NCBI GenBank assembly: GCA_030603065.1
Contig: JAUVYN010000029.1
Span: 1-37,663 of the forward strand
Length of the DNA: 37,663 nucleotides
Direction of reading: 5' to 3'
Source of the DNA: Pseudomonas sp.
GTDB taxonomy: Bacteria > Pseudomonadota > Gammaproteobacteria > Pseudomonadales > Pseudomonadaceae
The translations under genes and the position numbers were made by a program. The notes below the pieces were generated by a model. It did no database searches. It was not told where the DNA came from and worked only from the letters and a program-made list of their open reading frames with translations. Positions 15,741 to 23,833 of the stretch are shown here, one piece after another; positions within the stretch are counted from its first letter, which is position 1; every line of letters starts with the position of its first letter.

Positions 15741-16471
15741 GTCGGCTACTTGGGGCGCTGCTGGCGCTGGTTCTGCTGAGTGCTCCGCTTGTGGCGCAGG
15801 ACGCGTTCCCGCCGCTCACCGGACGGGTGGTCGATCAGGCCGGCATGATCGATACCCAGGTAGAGGCGCAACTGACCCGGATGCTCGCCGGGCACGAGCA
15901 GGCTACCGGCGAGCAGCTGGTAGTGGTGACCATTCCGACTCTGGCCGGGCGGAGTATCGAAGAATATGGCGTTGAGCTAGGTCGTCACTGGGGCATAGGT
16001 CAGCGGGGGGAAGACAATGGCGCGCTGCTGATAATTGCCCAGGAAGAACGCCGCCTGCGTATCGAGGTCGGGTATGGCCTGGAGGACAGGCTGACCGATG
16101 CCCAGGCGGCGATGATCATCAACGGCATCATCACGCCTGCGTTTCGCCAGGGGCAGTTTCAGCAGGGTATCGTTCGCGGCACTGAGGCGATGATACAGGT
16201 GCTTGGCGGAGACCCACTGCAGGTAGCAGGGGACCCCCGCGTCGCCCAGGAGCCAGAGCATCCGCCGGCGATCCTGCTGCTGTTTCTGTTCATCGTCATC
16301 ATGTCGGTGCTCGCTGGAGGGCGGGGTGGGCGTGGTCGGTTCGGGCGCGCCGTGCTGGCCGGTGCGCTGCTCGGTGGTATGGGTCGAGGCGGCGGGCGCG
16401 GAGGTTTCGGAGGAGGTTTTGGTGGCGGCGGAGGTGGCTTCGGTGGGGGCGGCGCCTCCGGCGGCTGGTAA
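15737..16471 (+). CDS. TPM domain protein, YgcG-like, glycine-rich tail
   Basis: A 244-residue envelope protein. The signal peptide (residues 1-20) is followed by a TPM domain (about 28-150; GRVVDQAGMI, LEDRLTDAQAAMI). Then comes a membrane helix (ILLLFLFIVIMSVLAG, about 176-192) and a C-terminal tail almost entirely of Gly with Phe and Arg (residues 193-244), as in YgcG-type proteins. The TPM fold was proposed to act in photosystem repair or as a phosphatase in plants, but the bacterial role is unsettled. Translationally coupled to lemA and followed by a second TPM protein 10 bases later, it is presumably part of a LemA-TPM membrane complex. The glycine-rich stretch is low complexity, not a DNA repeat element. 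Confidence 0.9.
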   Translation: MSRLLGALLALVLLSAPLVAQDAFPPLTGRVVDQAGMIDTQVEAQLTRMLAGHEQATGEQLVVVTIPTLAGRSIEEYGVELGRHWGIGQRGEDNGALLIIAQEERRLRIEVGYGLEDRLTDAQAAMIINGIITPAFRQGQFQQGIVRGTEAMIQVLGGDPLQVAGDPRVAQEPEHPPAILLLFLFIVIMSVLAGGRGGRGRFGRAVLAGALLGGMGRGGGRGGFGGGFGGGGGGFGGGGASGGW

Positions 16472-16481
16472 GGAGGCATTG

Positions 16482-17099
16482 ATGACATTATTGACCGAAA
16501 GTGAACAACGCCAGGTCGCCGAGGCGATCGACCGTATCGAGCTGGAGACGGATGCAGAGGTGGTTACGGTGCTCGCCGCCCAGGCCGACGACTACCACTA
16601 CATCCCCGTCCTCTGGGCCAGCCTGCTTGCGCTGCTATTGCCCGGACCGCTACTGCTGGTGACTACCGATCTCGGGCTCGGTTATCTGTTGCTGGCGCAG
16701 TGGTCGGTGTTCATCCTGCTGGCTTTGCTATTTCGCCTCCCGGCACTGACCGGCCGCCTGATTCCCCGGGGCGTTCGGCACTGGCGTGCCAGTAACCTGG
16801 CCCGCCGACAGTTCATCGAACTGAATCTGCACCATACCGATGGCGACACCGGTGTACTCATTTTCGTTTCCGAAGCAGAGCGATACGTCGAGATTCTGGT
16901 CGACCGGGGCATTGCTGCCAGGATCGACAACGCCGCCTGGGAAAGCATCGTCGCAGCCTTCACCCGGGATGTGCGAGAGGGAAAAGTGCTGGATGGTTTC
17001 CTCAGGTGCATTTCCAGCTGTGGCGAGCTGTTGCGTGAGAAAGTTCCTGCAACACATGAACGCAACGAATTGCCGAATAGGCTGGTTCTGCTTCGGTGA
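16482..17099 (+). CDS. TPM domain membrane protein
   Basis: A 205-residue second TPM-domain protein. It lacks a signal peptide and starts with a cytoplasmic acidic helix (LTESEQRQVAEAIDRIELET). Two central hydrophobic segments follow, at about residues 42-60 and 65-85 (YIPVLWASLLALLLPGPLLL and LAQWSVFILLALLFRLP), then a C-terminal half with the TPM-like motif VLIFVSEAERYVEILVDRGI. The frame runs back to 16326, but that part is out of phase with the upstream gene and is its shadow. ATG 16482 has AAGGAGG at 16470-16476. It probably pairs with the preceding TPM protein and LemA at the inner membrane. Confidence 0.88.
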   Translation: MTLLTESEQRQVAEAIDRIELETDAEVVTVLAAQADDYHYIPVLWASLLALLLPGPLLLVTTDLGLGYLLLAQWSVFILLALLFRLPALTGRLIPRGVRHWRASNLARRQFIELNLHHTDGDTGVLIFVSEAERYVEILVDRGIAARIDNAAWESIVAAFTRDVREGKVLDGFLRCISSCGELLREKVPATHERNELPNRLVLLR

Positions 17100-17139
17100 A
17101 GCTGTCTATCATTTTGTTTTTTGCGCAAGGAGCTGACTG

Positions 17140-17694
17140 ATGATTCGTACCATTTCGCTGCTGGCAGCAGCATCCGGCCTGGCACTGACCAGCGTCTCGG
17201 CGACGGCGGCGAGCCTTTCTGCTCACGCGGGTGCCGATTATTTCGGGATAGAGGCGAGCCAGATCCTGACGCCTGGTATCCGCGTAGGTGCTGGTTACAC
17301 TCAGACCGACGACAGTGGCCGCGACGCCAGGCTCTACAACGCCTCCTTGATGTTCTCGCCGGCGACCCCGGTCGTGGATGTGTCGGTGGGTGGCCGCTAT
17401 CAGTATCAGCGGACCGACTGGGGGAACGGTGGTGGCCTTGGGCTGGGCGGCTCCGTTTTCGTAAACACACCGGTACCGAGGGTCGCAGTCGGTGGTTATG
17501 CGTTCTTCACTCCTGAGGGGCTTACCCACGGCTCGGTTGATGAAAGTCAGGAGTACGGTGTCCAGGCTCGCCTGCGGTTGTTCTCGCAGACTTACGCTCA
17601 GGCTGGTTATCGGTACACCCGCACCGACTTCGGCAGCCAGGGTGATCGGCGCCTGCACCGTGGGCCGGTTTTCAGCATCAGTCTTGGTATCTGA
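17140..17694 (+). CDS. YfaZ family outer-membrane protein
   Basis: A 184-residue protein with a signal peptide (cleavage near ATA-A, residues 22-24) and alternating beta-strands with glycine and aromatic residues (VGAGYTQTDDSGRDARLYNA, VGGRYQYQRTDWG). The last strand ends VFSISLGI, a form typical of small outer-membrane beta-barrels. Length and layout match YfaZ proteins, whose function is not established. An AAGGAG site lies 8 bases before ATG 17140. It sits 40 bases after the TPM gene and 22 before the DsbA-like gene, so it is likely part of the same transcript. Confidence 0.85.
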   Translation: MIRTISLLAAASGLALTSVSATAASLSAHAGADYFGIEASQILTPGIRVGAGYTQTDDSGRDARLYNASLMFSPATPVVDVSVGGRYQYQRTDWGNGGGLGLGGSVFVNTPVPRVAVGGYAFFTPEGLTHGSVDESQEYGVQARLRLFSQTYAQAGYRYTRTDFGSQGDRRLHRGPVFSISLGI

Positions 17695-17716
17695 TTCGAC
17701 CGAAGAGGAGTGATGA

Positions 17717-18445
17717 ATGGGAGAGGCGAAACGCAGGCGTTCTTCAGGCCAGGCCGGCAGCGAGCGGGCCAACGCCCAGCGTCGGCTCCTGCTGAAGAGA
17801 GTCGGACTGGGGGCGATAGCACTTCTGGTCATTGCACTACTGGTGCTGCTTGCGTGGCCGCGCCAGTCGCAGGAACCTGTCGAGTTGCCCACCGAAGCTG
17901 GTCGCTTCCCGGAGGAAGCCGAGGTCTTTGGAGTCCATTTGGGGAATCCTGATGCTCCGGTAGTTGTGCGGGAATTCGCCGATTTTCAATGCCCCGGCTG
18001 CGCCAACTTCGCTCAGCATCATGAGCGGCTACGGGAAGAATACATCGATACCGGCAAGGTGCGGCTGGTGTTTTTCGAGCTGCCGCTCCCGCAACATCGC
18101 AACGCGATGCCAGCGGCCCTTGCTGCACGCTGCGCCGGGGACCAGGGCAATTACTGGGGGATGAGCGCAAGGCTTTTCGAAAATCAGGCACGCTGGGCAG
18201 CGGAGCTCAACCCCCTGGATCATTTCGTCGACTATGCCAAGGATCTGGGCCTGCACGAGGGACGCTTCGAAAACTGTGTGCAGCGCGAGCATAGGCGCGA
18301 ACAGATCGAGGAGGCGGTGGTGGTCGCCCGGCAGCTACGTGTTGCCAGTACCCCTACGGTGTTCGTCGACAATCGTCCCCTGAACCGTCTGGGCTGGGAG
18401 CAATTGTCGGCGACGATCGAAGACCAACTCGCTCGCCAGCGCTAG
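17717..18445 (+). CDS. Membrane-anchored DsbA-like thiol oxidoreductase
   Basis: A 242-residue protein with a short basic cytoplasmic N terminus (MGEAKRRRSS), one membrane helix (about residues 28-48) and a periplasmic thioredoxin-fold domain of the DsbA/DsbG class. The active site CPGC is at residues 92-95 (FADFQCPGCANF), and the cis-Pro loop is visible as STPTVFVDNRPL near residue 214. Members act in periplasmic disulfide formation or isomerisation; the BdbD-like membrane anchoring suggests a local role. GAGGAG precedes the start by 6 bases. It lies in a run of envelope genes; the N-terminal part of the upstream subtilase is Cys-containing and could be a client, which is speculation. Confidence 0.88.
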   Translation: MGEAKRRRSSGQAGSERANAQRRLLLKRVGLGAIALLVIALLVLLAWPRQSQEPVELPTEAGRFPEEAEVFGVHLGNPDAPVVVREFADFQCPGCANFAQHHERLREEYIDTGKVRLVFFELPLPQHRNAMPAALAARCAGDQGNYWGMSARLFENQARWAAELNPLDHFVDYAKDLGLHEGRFENCVQREHRREQIEEAVVVARQLRVASTPTVFVDNRPLNRLGWEQLSATIEDQLARQR

Positions 18446-18470
18446 GCAAGTGAATTCACGTGGAGGCGCC

Positions 18471-18626
18471 ATGCAAGCTGATCCCTGGCATTTTCTAGGT
18501 ATTTTTCTGGCGCTTCTGGTTGCCGTTCTGGTGCTGAAAAGCGTCTTGCGTATTATTGCGCTGGCGGTTATCGGCGTGGTCGCCTTCGTCATACTGACCG
18601 GCGGCCTGCCCGAGTTGGGACTCTAG
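18471..18626 (+). CDS. Small membrane protein, 51 residues
   Basis: Short reading frame starting MQADPWHFLGIFLALLVAVL and ending GGLPELGL. It is nearly all hydrophobic with a single Lys-Ser-Val-Leu-Arg break (residues 23-27), giving two membrane helices (about 8-22 and 28-43) in a hairpin. A GGAGG ribosome site at 18462-18466 lies 4-5 bases before the ATG, and the gene fits into the gap between the DsbA-like and VWA genes on the same strand. No family is recognised. It may be a small subunit or regulator of a neighbouring membrane protein. Confidence 0.65.
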   Translation: MQADPWHFLGIFLALLVAVLVLKSVLRIIALAVIGVVAFVILTGGLPELGL

Positions 18627-18719
18627 GCTGCAATGCGTTGAAGCAAAGCATCGTCCTCTGTGGTGGGAAGCCGGCAGCGCTTTGCTCTAACATGGGCTCG
18701 AAGCCAGGAGGTAGCCGGC

Positions 18720-19415
18720 ATGAACGACAAGTCCCTTCCCAGCCGCTCCGATAGTCGGGCCATCGAGCTGTTCATCAAGCAGGTGCGCAGTCTGCCGCCT
18801 GTGACGGCCGACCCCGGGCGGGTAATCTTTGCCCTGGACGCCACAGCCAGCCGTGGACCGACCTGGGACCAGGCTTGCGATCTGCAAAGCGAGCTTTTCC
18901 GGTCCGCTGCGGATCTCGGCGGGCTCGCCATCCAGCTTTGCTATTACCGAGGCTATCAGGAATTCAAGGCGACTCGGTTCGTCAATCAGACAGACCAGCT
19001 GCTGCAGCTGATGAATGGGGTCAGTTGTCTTGGCGGTATTACCCAGATCGGGCGGCTGCTGCGGCATGCCCTGGGCGAAACGCGGAGCAAGCCGGTCAAG
19101 GCGATCATCTTCATTGGTGATTGTTGCGAAGAGGATATCGACCCGCTGTGTCACGCTGCCGGGGAACTCGGCATGCTGCGCACTCCGGTGTTCATGTTTC
19201 AGGAGGGCGAAGATGCCCATGCCAGGCTGGTCTTCGAGCAGGTGAGCAGGCTTTCCGGAGGGGCCTACGCACCCTTCGATCGCTCCAGCCCCCAATTGCT
19301 CCGCGACCTGCTTGGCGCTGTTGCAGTCTACGCGACGGGCGGTAGGAGGGCGCTGGCCGACCATTCCAGAACGAGCTCAGACGCCGTGAGGCGTCTGACT
19401 CGTCAGCTTCGTTGA
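18720..19415 (+). CDS. VWA domain protein
   Basis: A 231-residue cytoplasmic protein with a von Willebrand A-like fold. VIFALDATAS (around residue 35-44) supplies the MIDAS metal-site motif in the form D-x-T-x-S, and AIIFIGDCCEED (around 131-142) matches the later conserved Asp strand. VWA domains mediate metal-dependent protein contacts, often with AAA or chaperone partners. ATG 18720 is preferred because AGGAGG is at 18706-18711; the frame extends to 18660. It is followed 13 bases later by the J-domain protein, suggesting the two work together; the partner and client are unknown. Confidence 0.82.
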   Translation: MNDKSLPSRSDSRAIELFIKQVRSLPPVTADPGRVIFALDATASRGPTWDQACDLQSELFRSAADLGGLAIQLCYYRGYQEFKATRFVNQTDQLLQLMNGVSCLGGITQIGRLLRHALGETRSKPVKAIIFIGDCCEEDIDPLCHAAGELGMLRTPVFMFQEGEDAHARLVFEQVSRLSGGAYAPFDRSSPQLLRDLLGAVAVYATGGRRALADHSRTSSDAVRRLTRQLR

Positions 19416-19428
19416 AGGCGCAGCGCTC

Positions 19429-20178
19429 ATGGTTGCGTTAATCGTGCTTCTGCTGTTGGGAGCAGTCACCGGCTGGTATTGGGTGCAGGCACAGCCTCCC
19501 GCGCAGCGGCGTGGTGCGATGCTCAAGCTGGTGCTGTTCGGCGCCGGTGCGCTGGTGCTGCTGGCCGCGCTGACCGGTCGGATGTACATGGTGCTGGCGG
19601 TGCTCGCGGCGCTGCTGCCGCTGCTCAAGAAGCTGCTGCCGGGCCTGTTGCTCGGAAAGTTTCTCCGCGGGGGTATTCCGGGGATGGGGAAACAGGGATC
19701 GGGACCTCGGGCGGGTAACCAGTCCCGAGTAGCGACCGATATCCTGGAAATGCAACTCGATCATGATTCCGGTGACATGGCTGGTCGGGTGTTGCGAGGC
19801 CCCTTTGCAGGGCGCTCGTTGAGCGATCTCGGCGAGGAGGAGTTCATCGAGCTGCTGAAGTTCTGCCGAGGGACAGATGCCGATTCAGCGCGGCTACTGG
19901 AAAGCTATCTGGACAGACGCTTCGGTGATTCCTGGCGCGCAGACGATCCGGCTGCGGAGAACGAGGACTCCTCCGGAACGGGTTCACGTCAGCACCCCAT
20001 GGATGAACACGACGCGCTGGACATCCTCGGGCTGGAGCCGGGTGCTTCCAGGGAGCAGATTATCCAGGCCCACCGGCAGATGATGCAGAAGCTCCACCCC
20101 GACCGTGGTGGTAGCACTTATCTGGCGGCGCTGGTCAATGAGGCGAAAAGCGTTTTACTGGCGGGTCTCGGATCCTGA
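19429..20178 (+). CDS. Membrane-anchored J-domain (DnaJ-like) protein
   Basis: A 249-residue protein with N-terminal membrane helices (about residues 1-18, 31-48 and 52-75), a cytoplasmic linker, and a J domain at the very C terminus (about 193-249). The HPD motif that stimulates DnaK ATPase is at 223-225 (KLHPDRGGST). The late position and short domain resemble Pam18/Tim14-type and DjlA-like co-chaperones rather than DnaJ itself; no zinc or C-terminal substrate domains are present. It probably recruits DnaK to the inner membrane for a specific client. The middle region (LSDLGEEEFIELLKFC) is of unknown type. Last gene of the plus-strand run; converges on a small gene. Confidence 0.88.
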   Translation: MVALIVLLLLGAVTGWYWVQAQPPAQRRGAMLKLVLFGAGALVLLAALTGRMYMVLAVLAALLPLLKKLLPGLLLGKFLRGGIPGMGKQGSGPRAGNQSRVATDILEMQLDHDSGDMAGRVLRGPFAGRSLSDLGEEEFIELLKFCRGTDADSARLLESYLDRRFGDSWRADDPAAENEDSSGTGSRQHPMDEHDALDILGLEPGASREQIIQAHRQMMQKLHPDRGGSTYLAALVNEAKSVLLAGLGS

Positions 20179-20198
20179 CGGTCGAGCTGTTGCGCTGA

Positions 20199-20528
20199 TC
20201 AGCCCGACCGCTGGGAAAGGTCGCTGGGGCCCCGTGGACGCTCGTATTCCGGCCAATAGGTGCCCCCAACCTGGAGGCAATGTCTTACCCAGATCGAATC
20301 GGGGTGGACGTCGAACCAGGCACTAGGTCCAGATCTCAGTGCAGAAGTTGCGCTTTGCCGGTCTGGAAAACGAACCGGCAGATGGTAACCCGCCCGTTGC
20401 AGTTCATCCGGGAGGAGCAGTTGGGTGCCGGGCCCATCAGCGATGCTCCAGCCCCCGTCGCGCAATTGAACGACGAACAGGCCGCGCTCCAGTGGAATCG
20501 CTTCGGAATAGTCGTTAGGGATCGACAT
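20199..20528 (-). CDS. Hypothetical protein, 109 residues
   Basis: No family recognised. The protein is soluble, with a Trp- and Pro-rich sequence (GPSAWFDVHPDSIWVRHCLQ, TYWPEYERPRGP), no signal peptide and no membrane segment. A clear AAGGAG ribosome site lies 7 bases before ATG 20528. It follows the cis-prenyltransferase-like gene by 29 bases on the same strand, so it is probably the last gene of that operon. Confidence 0.65.
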   Translation of the reverse strand: MSIPNDYSEAIPLERGLFVVQLRDGGWSIADGPGTQLLLPDELQRAGYHLPVRFPDRQSATSALRSGPSAWFDVHPDSIWVRHCLQVGGTYWPEYERPRGPSDLSQRSG

Positions 20529-20557
20529 GTTCGGGCTCCTTCAATTCGGTCGCAGCG

Positions 20558-21172
20558 TCAGCCGCCCAGAGTCTGGTCCTGCTTGCTGAACCATTCGAGC
20601 GCCGCTTCGAAGTGCTGTGGATCGAAATCCGGCCAGTACTCGTCACAAACGTAAAAGTCTGCATAAACAGACTGTACGGGCAGGAAGCCGCTCAGGCGGC
20701 GACCACCGCCCCAGCGTACGATCAGGTCGAGCCGGGATACATCGCTCGAGCGCAACCCCCCATTCCTGAGTCCGTCCAGATCCCATTCCCAGCCGTAGTT
20801 GATCAGCAGATTCACTTTCATGCCACGGCCACGGCGCTGACGAAATTCGGCGAGCTCCGCAGGGAACTGAGCGGAGCGCTCGTCACCTACCACCAACAGA
20901 GCCACTTCGCGCCTGGCCATCTCTTCTGCGAATTTGACCGCCGCACTGCGGAAGGCATCCTTCTGCGCTGACGGCCGCTTGGTATTGTCCTTGGTGAAGC
21001 AGTAGATGGATGCCTCTTCGATACCGAGCGCTTCGCACTGTTCATACAGTCGCAGCCCGGGCATTAGACCATGGGCGTAGCCTGACTCTCGGGTCATGCC
21101 GTGCTCTTCGGCCCAGCGGCGGTTGCCGTCCGGAATGAAGCCGACGTGACGCGGCAGCTTGCGTTTGACCAT
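20558..21172 (-). CDS. Divergent cis-prenyltransferase (undecaprenyl-diphosphate synthase family)
   Basis: A 204-residue member of the UppS family, which elongates allylic diphosphates with isopentenyl diphosphate in cis configuration. The P-loop-like FIPDGNRRWA (residues 12-21) keeps the catalytic Asp15 and Asn17, and IVRWGGGRRLSGF keeps Arg153, Arg159 and Ser161. It is short (UppS is about 250 residues) and departs at several conserved sites. The His of the GH motif is Tyr32 (SGYAHG), the S-x-E-N-W loop reads FTKDNTKRP, and the Mg-binding Glu is Asp172 (VYADFY). It is therefore more likely a paralogue making a different chain length than the essential UppS. ATG 21172 has GGGAG 5 bases upstream; ATG 21184 is the alternative. 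It lies downstream of gcd. Confidence 0.8.
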   Translation of the reverse strand: MVKRKLPRHVGFIPDGNRRWAEEHGMTRESGYAHGLMPGLRLYEQCEALGIEEASIYCFTKDNTKRPSAQKDAFRSAAVKFAEEMARREVALLVVGDERSAQFPAELAEFRQRRGRGMKVNLLINYGWEWDLDGLRNGGLRSSDVSRLDLIVRWGGGRRLSGFLPVQSVYADFYVCDEYWPDFDPQHFEAALEWFSKQDQTLGG

Positions 21173-21256
21173 GTTGTCTCCCATTGCTTCAGCTCGCTTG
21201 TTTCAAGGCTTCTGATCCCCTGGCGAGCGGGGCGTTCCACAAAATCGTACGCAGAT

Positions 21257-23728
21257 TCATTCAGGCAGCGCGAAGGCCACCACGCTGTCGCCCGTCTTGG
21301 TTTCCAGCCGGGCGTGTCCGCCGGCGGCGATGACGACGAACTGTCTGCCGTTGTGCATGTAGGTCATTGGCGAAGCCTGGCCGCCTGCGGGCAGACGACC
21401 GTCCCAGAGGAGTTCGCCGGTATGGGTGTCGAAGGCCCGCAGATAGTCGTCCTGGGCAGCACCGATGAATGTCAATCCGGTACTGGTGTTCACCGAGCCG
21501 CCAATATTCGGCGTCCCGATGCGGATTTTCACGCGGCTGGGAATGCCGAGCGGGCCCATATCGAAACCGGTCCCAAGAGGCTGGCTCCACAGCAGCCGTC
21601 CGGTGCGCAGGTCGGTTGCCGAGAGGTAACCCCAGGGCGGAGCGATGCAGGGCACTCCAAGTGGCGACAGCCACATGGGACGGTCCACCCCAAAGGGGGC
21701 GCCCGCCTGGGGTGCAATATCCTGATCTGGCCGATTGCCGCCGCGCCCTATCGGCTGATCGTCGACCTGCTCCCGGGGATACAGCTTGACCCGATTCGGC
21801 AGCCGGCTGTTGTTGGTGATCAGTATTTGCTGCTCTGGGTTTACCGAAACGCCACCCCAGTTGAGCCCGCCAATGGTTCCAGGCAATAGCAGCATGCCGT
21901 CGCCCCGATCCGTGGGCGGCGTGAAGATGCCTTCATAACGCATTCGGTTGAACTGAATGCGACAGAAAAGCGCATCGAAAGGTGTCAGGCCAAACAGGTG
22001 GGACTCATCAATGCGCTCCGGTTCCCGCCCCGGCGCCCCGGCGAAGTTGGGAAAGTAGGAAGATTGCGGCTGGCTAGGTGCGGTCCAGTCACCCTCGACA
22101 GCGCCCTGGGGCGCGGCGCGACGTTCTACCGGGAATAGCGGTTCTCCGGTGGCGGCGTCCAGTACGAACACTGAGCCCGTCTTGGCGCCCTGCACCAGCA
22201 CGCGACGCAGCTCGCCGTCGATCTGCATGTCCAGCAGGGTCGGCTGGGCGCCTAGATCGTAATCCCACAGGTCATGGTCTACGGTGCGGAAATGCCAGCG
22301 CGTCACGCCGGTCTCGGCTTCGACTGCAACGACCGAGGAGGTGAACTCCTCGTCCTCCGGATCCCGATCGCCGCCCCAGTGGTCGTTCGCCGCGTTACCG
22401 GTTGCCAGATACACGAGCCCCAGGTCCTCGTCCGCGGAAATCAATGTCCAGACATTGGGTGTGCCCTGCGGCCATATTTCACCTTCAGCCAAAGGCTGCT
22501 GGGTGTTTTCCGTCCGCTTGGCGTCCCATGCCCAGGCGAATTCGCCGGTGATGGCGCTATAGGCGCGAGTCACGCCGGAAGGGGCATCGCGGCGCTGGTT
22601 GTCACTGACCTGTTGGCCAATGATTACCAGATCCCCAACGATGGCGGGCCCCGAGGTGCTGGAAGACAGCCCTATGGCCTGGTTACCCATGCCGTCCGCC
22701 AGATCGACGGTGCCATTGTCACCGAAGTCGGAGCAGATTTCGCCGGTACTGGCGTTCAGGGCTATGAGACGGCTGTCTACCGTTGCCAGAAGAATCCGGC
22801 GGGGACATTGCTGGTTGGGTTGGGGCTCGGTCATCTCGTGGTAGCCAAGCGTCCGGCAGGCTACGCTGAACAGCGGTTCCATCGCGTCCGGATCTATCTG
22901 CGGGTCGAAATGCCACTGCTGACGTCCGGTTGCCGGATCGAGAGCAAAAACCTGGTTGGCACTGGAGCAGACGTAGAGGCTGTCTCCGATCTTCAGGGGG
23001 GTATTCTGAAAGGCGTAATATACGCGATCGGTGGGTGCTTCATCCCCCGTATTGAATTCCCAGACCTGTTCGAGGCGCCCCACATTGGCAGGGGTTATCT
23101 GCTCGGCAGTAGAAAACCGCTGCGCCAGATTGGAGCCACCGAAGGCGGTCCATTCTTCCGCGCTGCGCTTGGCGCCGGCGCGGCCGACCTGCGTGCCGGG
23201 TGGGCGCTGTTCGATGATGGGCAGAACCGCTGCGGACGGTGGGGTATCTAGTCGGCTTGCCTCGTGCCATCGCATTACCAGAATCGTCGTGACTGCCAAC
23301 GCCAGTAGCGGGACGGTGAGAATGATCGCTGCCCGACGATGATCGGATTGCCTGCGCCGCGGACGACGCATGAACCACAGCGGAATCAGCATGGCCAGTA
23401 GAAGTGCCAGGTGTACACCGATCCGTCCCGCCAGATCGAAGCCCCAGGCGTGCATCCACGCCTTGCGGTCGATTTCCCAGATCGCCCAGGCGAGGGTACC
23501 AAGAACGACCAGCAGGAACAGGCCAACACCTGCCCGGTAGCGCCCTCGCATGATAACCCAGCAAGCCCAGGCGCCAGCCAGCCCCGCCAGGAGGTAATAA
23601 AGCGAGCCACCCAGGACTGCGAGCCAGGCGCCCGCTCCCGCGATTGCCAGGCTGATCAGAAAGGTTAAGAAGGCTACCAGCAGGAGGGTCCAGCGGGCCA
23701 GCAGAGGGCCCGGCTTCCTTTTTTTCAT
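21257..23728 (-). CDS. gcd: Membrane-bound PQQ-dependent glucose dehydrogenase
   Basis: An 823-residue quinoprotein that oxidises glucose (or related aldoses/polyols) in the periplasm to the lactone and passes electrons to ubiquinone. Five N-terminal membrane helices (about residues 12-155) precede an eight-bladed PQQ propeller. The catalytic Asp lies in HDLWDYDLGAQPTLLDM (Asp486) and the PQQ-contacting Lys in GAKTG (Lys516); NRMRYEGIFTPP and LNWGGVSVNP are typical of the Gcd branch. E. coli Gcd is 796 residues. Quinate/shikimate dehydrogenases share the fold, so substrate is probable, not certain. No PQQ biosynthesis genes are in view. It lies 105 bases downstream of the acyltransferase gene; AGG precedes ATG 23728. 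Confidence 0.9.
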   Translation of the reverse strand: MKKRKPGPLLARWTLLLVAFLTFLISLAIAGAGAWLAVLGGSLYYLLAGLAGAWACWVIMRGRYRAGVGLFLLVVLGTLAWAIWEIDRKAWMHAWGFDLAGRIGVHLALLLAMLIPLWFMRRPRRRQSDHRRAAIILTVPLLALAVTTILVMRWHEASRLDTPPSAAVLPIIEQRPPGTQVGRAGAKRSAEEWTAFGGSNLAQRFSTAEQITPANVGRLEQVWEFNTGDEAPTDRVYYAFQNTPLKIGDSLYVCSSANQVFALDPATGRQQWHFDPQIDPDAMEPLFSVACRTLGYHEMTEPQPNQQCPRRILLATVDSRLIALNASTGEICSDFGDNGTVDLADGMGNQAIGLSSSTSGPAIVGDLVIIGQQVSDNQRRDAPSGVTRAYSAITGEFAWAWDAKRTENTQQPLAEGEIWPQGTPNVWTLISADEDLGLVYLATGNAANDHWGGDRDPEDEEFTSSVVAVEAETGVTRWHFRTVDHDLWDYDLGAQPTLLDMQIDGELRRVLVQGAKTGSVFVLDAATGEPLFPVERRAAPQGAVEGDWTAPSQPQSSYFPNFAGAPGREPERIDESHLFGLTPFDALFCRIQFNRMRYEGIFTPPTDRGDGMLLLPGTIGGLNWGGVSVNPEQQILITNNSRLPNRVKLYPREQVDDQPIGRGGNRPDQDIAPQAGAPFGVDRPMWLSPLGVPCIAPPWGYLSATDLRTGRLLWSQPLGTGFDMGPLGIPSRVKIRIGTPNIGGSVNTSTGLTFIGAAQDDYLRAFDTHTGELLWDGRLPAGGQASPMTYMHNGRQFVVIAAGGHARLETKTGDSVVAFALPE

Positions 23729-23833
23729 GTCGACCTCATGAAAGGCGGCGTATGGTTAGATACTGCCGTTTGGCGTCCGTATCCCTGATCACTCTATCGA
23801 CAGACTCGTTCCGCTAAAATTCCGCCGCCAGTG

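Noticed and set aside
16380-16465. GGC/GGT-rich tandem repeat
   Set aside because: It encodes the glycine-rich tail normal for YgcG-type TPM proteins, so it is coding low complexity rather than a DNA repeat.
18450-18459. GTGAATTCAC palindrome as an operator
   Set aside because: A 10-base palindrome inside an operon gap, with no second copy or promoter nearby; likely chance.
22274-23251. A 325-residue plus-strand frame inside gcd
   Set aside because: It is fully antisense to an intact glucose dehydrogenase and matches no recognisable protein.
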